A stretch of 40,368 nucleotides of DNA from Alphaproteobacteria bacterium (GTDB lineage: Bacteria > Pseudomonadota > Alphaproteobacteria > CAAGCB01 > CAG-977): positions 1 through 40,368 of the forward strand of contig JAFYCE010000057.1 of the NCBI GenBank assembly GCA_017539865.1, written 5' to 3'. Position numbers and translations under genes: made by a program. How positions within the stretch are numbered: position 1 is the first letter of the stretch; every line of letters starts with the position of its first letter. Under the pieces are notes generated by a model that worked only from the letters and a program-made list of their open reading frames with translations, had not been told where the DNA came from and did no database searches. Positions 33,413-40,368 of the stretch are shown in pieces.

Positions 33413-36400
33413 ATGACGCAAGACACAGCCGCTTCCTCTGTTTTGCCGTTGTCTCCGTTCATTCATTTGCGGGTGCATACGGCGTATTCTTTGCTGGAAG
33501 GGGCGGTCAAAGTTAAAAAATTGACGGGACTGTGCGAAAAATACCGTATGCCCGCTATTGCGATGACGGATTCCAATAACCTGTTCGGTGCGTTTGAAAT
33601 GTCAACCGAATGCACGGCGCACGGTATTCAACCGATTATCGGGATTCAGGCAAGCATAGATATCGGATTGGAAGAAAAACGCTTTAACGCCAAAGATCCC
33701 GATGCGAATTTATCCGACATCGTTTTGTTGGTTCAGAACGAAACGGGATACGGCAATCTTCGCATGCAGTCGGAGCAGGCATACATGTTCACGCCGTCGG
33801 ATGAAAAGCCTCACGTTCCGTACAATAAGCTGAAAGATTTTTCCGATGGCTTGATTTGCTTGACAGGCGGAGTGAACGGTCCTGTCGGCAAGTTTCTTTT
33901 GGCCGGTAAAACGGAAAAAGCCGAAGAAGCATTGAAACTTTTGATGCAAGCTTTTCCGAACCGTCTGTATATGGAAATTCAGCGTCACGGCACGGAAGAT
34001 GAAGAGAAAACCGAGCAGGCTTTTCTGGATCTGGCGTATAAATATGATGTGCCTCTGGTCGCGACGAATGAAGTCTATTTTGTTGATCGGGATATGTTTG
34101 AAGCTCACGACGCTTTGCTGTGCATCAAAGAAAAAACGCACGTCATCGTCAACGACCGTCGCCGTTTGAACCCGGAATACTATTTCAAGTCGCCGGAGGA
34201 AATGGTCGCGCTGTTTGAAGACTTGCCCGAGGCGATCGAAAACACGGTCAATATTGCCAAACGCTGCGGCTTTATGGTGCAATTCCACGAACCGGCCTTG
34301 CCGATTTATCCGGATTGCGCGCCGATCGGCGACGACGTTCAAAAAGCGCGTCAGGAAATGTATGACAAGATTCGCGGTTATCTGACGGACGATCCGAAAA
34401 CGGGCAAGACGGTGCAGGAGCAACTTGATTCCCGTACAATCGGCGAATTGCAGGAAGCCGTCACCGTGCAGGAACGCGCGCGCAAAGGATTGATTGAACG
34501 GTTGAACGTTCATGTTTTTACGTCCGATATGACCGAAGAGCAAAAAGCTGAAACGGGCAAACCTTATCAGGATCGTTTGGAATACGAGCTGAGCGTCATC
34601 ATCAAGATGAAGTTTTCGGGCTATTTCTTAATCGTTTCGGATTTTATCGGCTGGTCGAAGAAAAACGGCATTCCCGTCGGCCCCGGCCGCGGTTCGGGCG
34701 CGGGATCCGTTGTGGCGTGGTCGCTGAAGATCACGGACTTGGATCCGCTGAAGTTGAATTTGCTGTTTGAACGTTTTTTGAATCCGGAACGCGTGAACAT
34801 GCCGGACTTCGACGTTGACTTTTGCCAGACGCGGCGCGGCGAAACGATTGAGTACGTCCGTGAAAAATACGGTCACGACCGTGTGGCGCAGATTATCACG
34901 TTCGGCCAGATGCAGGCCAAAGTCGTCATTCGCGATGTCGGGCGCGTTCTGCAAATGGATTTCATTGCGGACAAGCTGGCGCGCATGGTTCCGCCCGATC
35001 CGAAAATGACGTTGGCGAAAGCGTACGAGGCCGAACCGGAATTTGCCGCCATGCGCAAGACGGATTCGCAGGTCAATCACTTGCTTTCTTTGGCGGAAAA
35101 GCTGGAGGGATTGTATCGCAACGCGTCGACCCATGCGGCGGGCGTCGTCGTCGGGCAAAAGCCGTTGAATCAGATCGTGCCTGTGTTCCGCGATTTAAGT
35201 TCAGGCTCGGAATTGCCGGTGACGCAGTACAATATGAAATTCGTTGAATCGACGGGGCTGATCAAGTTCGACTTTCTGGGGTTGAAGACGCTGACCGTGA
35301 TTCAGGAAGCCGTCGACATGGTCAACGACCGCATTACCAAAGAAGGCAAGCCGGCGTTGAAAATTTCTGAAATCAGCCTGACGGACGCGGACACGTACGC
35401 TTTGCTGCAGAGGGCGGAAACGGACGGCATATTCCAGCTTGAAAGCGGCGGCATGCGTAAAGTGCTGCGCGATCTGGCGCCGACGACGTTTGAGGAAATC
35501 ATCGCTGTGATCTCGCTGTACCGTCCCGGTCCTATGGACAGCATCCCGAGCTACATCAACCGCAAGCACGGGATGGAAGATCCCGACTATATGCACCCGA
35601 TTTTGGAAGACATTCTGAAAGAAACCTACGGCGTGATGATCTATCAGGAACAGGTCATGCAGATCGCGCAGAAAATGGGCGGCTACACGATGGGCGGGGC
35701 GGACGGTCTGCGCAAGGTCATGGGGAAGAAAATCAAGGAAAAAATCCCGCTGGAACGTGAAAAGTTTGTGACCGGTTCCGTGAAAAACGGCATAGAGAAA
35801 AGCTTGGCGGAAGCGATTTTCGACCGCATGGCGAAGTTTGCCGAATACGGTTTCAACAAATCGCACGCGGCGGCTTATGCGCTGGTGACGTATCAGACGG
35901 CATATCTGAAAGCGCACTATCCGGTCGAGTTCATGGCGGCGACGATGACGTACGATATGCAGAACACGGATAAGCTGGCTTTGTATAAAAAAGAGCTGGC
36001 CCGTTTGAAAATTCCTCTGTTGCCGCCGGACATCAATCATTCTTTTGTTCATTTCGCGGTGGAAAACGGGGCGGTGCGCTATGCTTTGCTGGCCGTCAAG
36101 GGAGCCGGTGAAGGTTCGGCTTTAGCGGCTGTGGCGGAGCGTCGGAAAAACGGTCGTTTCAAATCGGTGTCCGATTTCATCCACCGGATGGGAACGGCCA
36201 ACCTTGATAAAAAAAGCATGGAAATGTGGATCAAGGCGGGCGCTTTCGACACGTTGGAAAAGAGCAGGGGGCTTTTGCACGCGAATCTGGATTTGCTGAT
36301 GAAGCACGCCAAAGCGTCGACGGAGGAAAAGGCCAGCTCGCAAATCAGCCTGTTCGGCCAGACAAAAAGCGAAGATAAAATCGCTTTGACACCCGCGCCG

Positions 36401-37042
36401 GAATGGTCGCCGGACGAAAAGCTGAAAATGGAATCGTCCGTTATCGGTTTTTATTTATCGGCGCATCCGCTTGACCGCTATGAAAAAAGCTTGGAACGTC
36501 TGCGGACGATGAGTTATGCCGAAGTCCTCAGAGGAATTTCCAAAGCCAGCTCCCTTCGCGCGAAAATGGGGGTGACGGTTTCATCCTTGAAGGAAAAAAT
36601 CAGCAAGAAAACGGGGACGAAATATGCTTTTGCGGCGGCTTCCGATGTTTCCGGCAGTTTTGAATTCATGCTTTTTTCGGACGGTTTGACCCGATACAAG
36701 GAGATGCTGAAATCCGGAAAGCCTTTGTTGATTACGGTGAACGCCGAACGTCAGAACGACGCCGAAGAGCCGCGTATGACTTTACAGCATGCCGAATATC
36801 TGGATGATGTGATTTCCGAAACGGCCGGCGGGATAATGATTGTTTTGGATCGACAGGACGCCGTTTCTTCCGTTCGGGATTTGCTGCAAAAACTGTCCGG
36901 CGGGCGCAGCCGTGTTTTGCTGACGGTTTTGGCTGATAAATGGGAAGTGGAGATCGTTTGCGAAAAAACGTATGCCTTAACGCCGGAAGTTTTGGCCGCG
37001 TTGCCCAAAGTGCAGGGCGTTTTGGAAGTCAGGGAGTTGTAA
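33413..37042 (+). CDS. dnaE: DNA polymerase III alpha subunit
   Basis: This is the replicative polymerase catalytic subunit, 1209 residues (E. coli 1160). The N-terminal PHP domain begins FIHLRVHTAYSLLEGAV. The catalytic acids lie in PDFDVDF (464-470), preceded by PVGPGRGSGAGSVVAW, the family's Gly-rich loop. RPGPMDSIPSYINRKHG and FNKSHAAAYALVTYQTAYLKAHYPVEFMAA are the finger and thumb-region signatures. A clamp-binding motif, QISLF, is at about 977-981, and an OB-fold region follows (VIGFYLSAHPLDRY about 1010). It is the last known gene of proS-lolC-lolD-dnaE, an arrangement shared by Alphaproteobacteria. The next ATG begins directly after its TAA. Confidence 0.97.
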   Translation: MTQDTAASSVLPLSPFIHLRVHTAYSLLEGAVKVKKLTGLCEKYRMPAIAMTDSNNLFGAFEMSTECTAHGIQPIIGIQASIDIGLEEKRFNAKDPDANLSDIVLLVQNETGYGNLRMQSEQAYMFTPSDEKPHVPYNKLKDFSDGLICLTGGVNGPVGKFLLAGKTEKAEEALKLLMQAFPNRLYMEIQRHGTEDEEKTEQAFLDLAYKYDVPLVATNEVYFVDRDMFEAHDALLCIKEKTHVIVNDRRRLNPEYYFKSPEEMVALFEDLPEAIENTVNIAKRCGFMVQFHEPALPIYPDCAPIGDDVQKARQEMYDKIRGYLTDDPKTGKTVQEQLDSRTIGELQEAVTVQERARKGLIERLNVHVFTSDMTEEQKAETGKPYQDRLEYELSVIIKMKFSGYFLIVSDFIGWSKKNGIPVGPGRGSGAGSVVAWSLKITDLDPLKLNLLFERFLNPERVNMPDFDVDFCQTRRGETIEYVREKYGHDRVAQIITFGQMQAKVVIRDVGRVLQMDFIADKLARMVPPDPKMTLAKAYEAEPEFAAMRKTDSQVNHLLSLAEKLEGLYRNASTHAAGVVVGQKPLNQIVPVFRDLSSGSELPVTQYNMKFVESTGLIKFDFLGLKTLTVIQEAVDMVNDRITKEGKPALKISEISLTDADTYALLQRAETDGIFQLESGGMRKVLRDLAPTTFEEIIAVISLYRPGPMDSIPSYINRKHGMEDPDYMHPILEDILKETYGVMIYQEQVMQIAQKMGGYTMGGADGLRKVMGKKIKEKIPLEREKFVTGSVKNGIEKSLAEAIFDRMAKFAEYGFNKSHAAAYALVTYQTAYLKAHYPVEFMAATMTYDMQNTDKLALYKKELARLKIPLLPPDINHSFVHFAVENGAVRYALLAVKGAGEGSALAAVAERRKNGRFKSVSDFIHRMGTANLDKKSMEMWIKAGAFDTLEKSRGLLHANLDLLMKHAKASTEEKASSQISLFGQTKSEDKIALTPAPEWSPDEKLKMESSVIGFYLSAHPLDRYEKSLERLRTMSYAEVLRGISKASSLRAKMGVTVSSLKEKISKKTGTKYAFAAASDVSGSFEFMLFSDGLTRYKEMLKSGKPLLITVNAERQNDAEEPRMTLQHAEYLDDVISETAGGIMIVLDRQDAVSSVRDLLQKLSGGRSRVLLTVLADKWEVEIVCEKTYALTPEVLAALPKVQGVLEVREL

Positions 37043-37822
37043 ATGGTCAATACGTTGACGCTGCTTTCGCTGTTGAAGCCGACATTTTCTTTTGTTTTTG
37101 ATTTAAAACGGCTGGTATTTTTGATCGCCTTTTCATGGCCGGTTTTGGCAGTCGTTTTGCTGGCGTCGTATTTTTATCCTCCTTTGTCTTTGGCGGAAAC
37201 GGTTCAGATCCGGTTTGACGTGAATTTTTACATGATTTTTCTGTTGGCCGGTTCTTTTTCATATCTGCTGACGTCGGTCATGCTGCGTACACAACAGATT
37301 GTTTTTTTCGGTGACGATCCTGAAAGACGTATTTTCTTTCCGAAACCCGATAAACGATTCGGCCGTTATATCGCCGCGGGGATTCGGATTTTGCTTTGTT
37401 CGTCGGTGTTGTCCGGCGTCTTTGTTTTTCTGTTGATGACGCTGATTCAGCATTTTTTATCGCTGCCCGTTCAAACGTGGTTGGTGTTTTTGGCTGGAAC
37501 GGTTTTGTTTTGTCCGTATTTTGTCGTACGTTTCATTTTTAAATTGCCGGCCGTTGCTGCCGGACAGCCGTTAAGTTGGTGGGATGCGTGGCGGATGTCA
37601 AGCCGGATCAATATCGCCGTTGCCGTGTTGTTTGCTTTCTTTATGTTTGTACCGATGTCGGCCGTTATCGTTTTTTATAGCGGGATGCAGGCCGTGGTCG
37701 GCAAAGAATTTGCGGAAATGTTCGCGGGCAGTTTCGGCGTGGCGTTTTCTTTATTGATTTCCGTTATTTTGCAGGCGGCCTATTGCGCATATCTGTATTC
37801 GTATATTTCTTCAAAGTCTTAA
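37043..37822 (+). CDS. Six-helix membrane protein of unknown function
   Basis: The protein has 259 residues and about six transmembrane helices (near 25-45, 60-82, 112-133, 140-162, 192-212 and 230-252), with positive charges mainly in the first and middle loops. The sequence FIFKLPAVAAGQPLSWWDAWRMSSRIN between helices 4 and 5 recalls the AWR-type loops of some YciC/DUF-type integral membrane families, which is a weak hint only. It starts immediately after the dnaE stop (TAA-ATG), so it is cotranscribed and coupled. An intrinsic terminator follows at 37837-37873. Confidence 0.7.
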   Translation: MVNTLTLLSLLKPTFSFVFDLKRLVFLIAFSWPVLAVVLLASYFYPPLSLAETVQIRFDVNFYMIFLLAGSFSYLLTSVMLRTQQIVFFGDDPERRIFFPKPDKRFGRYIAAGIRILLCSSVLSGVFVFLLMTLIQHFLSLPVQTWLVFLAGTVLFCPYFVVRFIFKLPAVAAGQPLSWWDAWRMSSRINIAVAVLFAFFMFVPMSAVIVFYSGMQAVVGKEFAEMFAGSFGVAFSLLISVILQAAYCAYLYSYISSKS

Positions 37823-37836
37823 TGATTTTCACTCTC

Positions 37837-37873
37837 ATCCGGAAACACAAAACCGTCATTGCCGGATTTTTTT
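37837..37873 (+). terminator. Terminator of the proS-dnaE run
   Basis: ATCCGG (37837-37842) pairs with CCGGAT (37862-37867), followed by T7. The 19-base loop makes it moderate in strength. Confidence 0.6.
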
Positions 37874-37874
37874 A

Positions 37875-37884
37875 GAATCGATTC
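37875..37884. promoter_or_regulatory. Double GANTC site (GAATCGATTC)
   Basis: Two abutting CcrM-type sites form a 10-bp palindrome about 100 bases before the autotransporter start. In Alphaproteobacteria such sites at promoters can be read by GcrA; gcrA is in this window. Regulation here is inference. Confidence 0.4.
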
Positions 37885-37920
37885 GGGGGCTTTTTTGGCT
37901 TTCTTATTCCGTTAGGGTGT

Positions 37921-37966
37921 TTTTAATAAAAGTGATACAATATAAAATTGTATATTTTTATTAAAA
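37921..37966. promoter_or_regulatory. 46-bp imperfect AT-rich palindrome before the autotransporter
   Basis: TTTTAATAAAA (37921-37931) is the reverse complement of TTTTATTAAAA (37956-37966). Inside it ATACAAT (37935-37941) is the reverse complement of ATTGTAT (37947-37953). The spacers are 3 and 2 bases, so the symmetry is nearly complete. The segment overlaps possible -10 sequences (TACAAT, TATAAA) and ends 6 bases before the ribosome site, so it may be an operator or an mRNA leader hairpin. Confidence 0.6.
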
Positions 37967-37982
37967 TAGCCGGAGGTGTGTC

Positions 37983-40368
37983 ATGTCCGCTCCACGGAAG
38001 GTTTTAAAACGTGCGATTTTTTCGACCGTTTCAACGGCGGCGCTTATGTTGCCGTCAACGGTATTTGCGGCGGAATATTACGGTTCCGGTGTCGAAGGAT
38101 ACGAACAAAATGTCTTCGAAAAAATGATAATCACGGAAGACGGCTCTACTATTACAGGAACATTTTCCAACCTTGCAGATGAATTAGACAATACAGCCAC
38201 CAATGGCGGTGGAGTCTTTAGAAATGAAGCAAAGGAACTTCATGTTTTTGACGCCATATTCGATTCGAACAGAAACGGTGGTCTTGCAGCGGCTTTTTTT
38301 AACCGTAACGGAGCGGAAGTCATATTTAACAACGTAACCTTTACAAACAATTTTACCCCTAAAGCAGGGGGAGCTTTTGACAACCAAATGTCAATTGCCA
38401 CGTTTAACGGTAATGCTCTGTTTAAAAATAATACATCCGGAACTAACGGAGGGGCTGTTTACAATATAACAGATGGAACATTGGATGTTATTATGACATT
38501 TAACGGTTCGACAACTTTTATAAACAATACAGCAAGAATTGGTGGAGCACTTTGCATATCCACAACTGCTCATGATACGATAGATACAATCACCTTTAAC
38601 GGCGATACGCTGTTTGAAGGCAACACTGCTCAATACGGCGGAGCTTTTACCACGCAGCTAAGCACCGCCATCTTCAATGGCACGACCGTGTTTAAGAATA
38701 ACACAGCAACCGTTCAGGGCGGAGCGATAAGAACGTATAAAGGCTCCATTCTCACCTTTAACGGCAACGCCCTGTTCCAAGGGAATACGGCCAACGGCAC
38801 CCCGAATTCGGTTTATTTGTTTGGCAATTCTACCGACCGGACTTTTTTAAACATCCAGCCTGCGGCGGGGAAGACCTTCACCGATTATGACGGGATGCAA
38901 TTCACTTCAGACGCTACGATCAACATCGGCGGGGCGGGAACGATCAACCTTCTGGGCGGCATCGTCAACATAGACGGCACGGCGGCGGGTAAAAATACGG
39001 TTTTTCAAACAATAAACAATGGGGAAAAGGCGTTTTCCGGTCATTTGGTCATCGGACGGAAAAACGTCGCCGTCACGAACGTCAATTTATCCGGCGGAAC
39101 GCTCGTTTTCGACCTGAACGGCTATACCCCCGCTTTGGCTGCGACCGGATTATTGAACGCCACGAGAACGTTCGCCTTATCTTCCGATTTAAAAATCAAA
39201 GCCCCGTCGCCGTTGTCCACGGCCACACCCGCGTATGACTTTGTCGCCGCCCCCGTCGCCGAAGCGACCTATACGCTGGCAAGCGGCGCCGACCTGTCCG
39301 CTCTGGCCGCGTCCCATTCCGCCGGTGATTTCGAAGACGCGTCCAAATCCTATGCCGTCACGAACGCCAACAACAAACTGACCGCGACGTTGGGCGTTTC
39401 CTCCTATCTGATTGACGGCGCCAATTCCGAACAGACCGCTATCGTCGAAACGTTCCGGACAAACACCGGCAAAGACGCTTTGAGCGTGGCGGACAACATG
39501 ACAATCACGCTTAAGGACATTGACGTTTTAAACAAATCCATATCCCTTTCCGGCGGGGCGATTTTGAACCTGCGGGGCAGGAACTTCTTGCGGGGCGGCG
39601 TCACCGGTTCCGGACGCATCGTCGCGACGGGCGACCTGACCGTCGGGAAAACCCTTTCCGCCAATTCGATCTCTGTGTCGAACGGCACGCTGACACTTCT
39701 GCTCGACAAGGCCGCGACATCCTCCCCCATGCTGAACGCCGGAACGGTTTCCATCACGAATACGGCCGTTTCCTATGCGTCGGCCGCCGGATACGCGCCC
39801 GAAAAAACGACCTATCATATCGTTTCGGGTGATTTGTCCCGCATAACGGGCGTGACAAACGGCGAAATCGTCACCTTAGATAAAAAACAATACACGGTCA
39901 ACTTTGACAAGAAGAGCTGGAATCTGGCTTATTACGGCACGGAGATAGAGCAAACGGACATCGGGCAGACATCGAACCTTGTCCGCACCGTTTCCGTCGG
40001 GGAAACCCGCAAAATCGGGCGGCGGCTGACAAGCTTCACGTCGCGGGATTTCAGCAAGCCGCGCACGACCGGAAAAAAGAAAGGCCGTTCCGGCGGCGGC
40101 AAACTGCGCACGTCGAACGTCTGGGGCGAAGCGTCCTATGGTCATATGCACATGGACGGAACGACCTCGACCGATTCAGCCGGCTTTACGTTGGGCATTG
40201 ACGGAGAGATTTCTCAAGCCGCGCGGTTGGGCTTCGCCGCGGGATATTCCGGAACAAGAAGCAATGGCATGCAGGCCGGAACCTATTCCGGATTCCTTTA
40301 CGGGATGTATGTCTACAAGTCTTGGGCTTTCACGGGGTCGGCCGGATACCTGTTCACAAAGTTCGACC
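37983..40368 (+). CDS. Autotransporter adhesin-like protein with Pmp-type repeats, 3' truncated by window edge
   Basis: From the ATG at 37983 (GGAGG 6 bases upstream) the frame is open for 795 codons to the window end. Residues 1-29 are a signal peptide ending FAAEYY. Residues about 89-285 hold seven imperfect repeats with the FxxN/GGA(F/V/I/L) pattern of chlamydial polymorphic membrane proteins: FNGNALFKNNTSGTNGGAV, FNGSTTFINNTARIGGAL, FNGDTLFEGNTAQYGGAF, FNGTTVFKNNTATVQGGAI and three others, starting near 89, 115, 141, 173, 205, 231 and 259. A beta-helical passenger follows (about 286-690), then a linker rich in Gly, Lys and Arg, and VWGEASYGHMHMDG at about 713, the start of an autotransporter beta-barrel. 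It is secreted to the cell surface and probably adhesive. Confidence 0.9.
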   Translation, partial: MSAPRKVLKRAIFSTVSTAALMLPSTVFAAEYYGSGVEGYEQNVFEKMIITEDGSTITGTFSNLADELDNTATNGGGVFRNEAKELHVFDAIFDSNRNGGLAAAFFNRNGAEVIFNNVTFTNNFTPKAGGAFDNQMSIATFNGNALFKNNTSGTNGGAVYNITDGTLDVIMTFNGSTTFINNTARIGGALCISTTAHDTIDTITFNGDTLFEGNTAQYGGAFTTQLSTAIFNGTTVFKNNTATVQGGAIRTYKGSILTFNGNALFQGNTANGTPNSVYLFGNSTDRTFLNIQPAAGKTFTDYDGMQFTSDATINIGGAGTINLLGGIVNIDGTAAGKNTVFQTINNGEKAFSGHLVIGRKNVAVTNVNLSGGTLVFDLNGYTPALAATGLLNATRTFALSSDLKIKAPSPLSTATPAYDFVAAPVAEATYTLASGADLSALAASHSAGDFEDASKSYAVTNANNKLTATLGVSSYLIDGANSEQTAIVETFRTNTGKDALSVADNMTITLKDIDVLNKSISLSGGAILNLRGRNFLRGGVTGSGRIVATGDLTVGKTLSANSISVSNGTLTLLLDKAATSSPMLNAGTVSITNTAVSYASAAGYAPEKTTYHIVSGDLSRITGVTNGEIVTLDKKQYTVNFDKKSWNLAYYGTEIEQTDIGQTSNLVRTVSVGETRKIGRRLTSFTSRDFSKPRTTGKKKGRSGGGKLRTSNVWGEASYGHMHMDGTTSTDSAGFTLGIDGEISQAARLGFAAGYSGTRSNGMQAGTYSGFLYGMYVYKSWAFTGSAGYLFTKFD

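Noticed and set aside
33710-36052. Two long minus-strand frames opposite dnaE
   Set aside because: Antisense shadows of dnaE codons with the same His/Arg/Phe-rich composition and no ribosome site.
37983-38900. Direct transfer of the Pmp repeat region from Chlamydia
   Set aside because: The motif pattern is shared, but similarity cannot be tested here and the repeat type also occurs in other adhesins.

Overview
This window looks like a chromosomal segment of a host-associated alphaproteobacterium of medium GC content. The evidence is a GcrA cell-cycle regulator, a short ProRS without an editing insertion, the order proS - lolC/E - lolD - dnaE, and the order DUF2066 - perM - hdaA; I know these from Alphaproteobacteria. 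Tandem pilin-like genes whose processing site reads G/RSMIEM, and a large autotransporter, suggest life on a surface or in a host. The assignment is inferred from gene content; no 16S is present.

Layout. 1-1138: two tandem type IV pilin-like genes with near-identical blocks, closed by a perfect 20-bp-stem hairpin. 1139-1485: the only gene-free stretch over 300 bases; it holds that hairpin, a second hairpin that is a minus-strand terminator or sequesters a Shine-Dalgarno (SD) sequence, and the gcrA terminator. 4716-1486 (minus): a compact operon with a clear promoter, encoding a secreted DUF4139 protein, a secreted protein of unknown function and GcrA. 4760-7061 (plus): UDP-glucose dehydrogenase, then a separately promoted RelA/SpoT-like protein overlapping a small acidic protein. 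8946-7047 (minus): NAD(P)HX repair enzyme and a DUF5662 protein. 8974-11593 (plus): Nudix hydrolase, TPR lipoprotein, ZIP metal transporter. 12187-11576 (minus): membrane-anchored ankyrin protein. 16335-12302 (minus): a 52-residue protein, murA, hisG, hisD and a secreted nitroreductase.

16454-17493 (plus): tRNA-Thr(GGT) and an SGNH-fold protein. 18654-17523 (minus): a CxxC membrane protein and a helical protein with an in-frame stop at codon 9. 18794-22152: HD-domain protein, sugar epimerase (minus), two glycosyltransferases. 24055-22142 (minus): ABC-F ATPase. 24164-28318 (plus): Sel1-repeat protein, ndk, DUF2066 protein, perM (interrupted by an in-frame TAG), hdaA. 29874-28315 (minus): phosphoethanolamine-transferase-like sulfatase-fold enzyme. 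30067-37822 (plus): proS, lolC/E, lolD, dnaE, membrane protein. 37983-end: autotransporter with seven chlamydial-Pmp-like repeats, cut by the window edge inside its beta-domain.

Most genes are housekeeping or cell-envelope functions. The parts most worth a second look are the RelA/SpoT-like pair, the pilin array, the autotransporter with its palindromic leader and composition break, two otherwise intact genes with premature stops, a tRNA-Thr lacking T55, and five convergent gene pairs whose 3' ends overlap.
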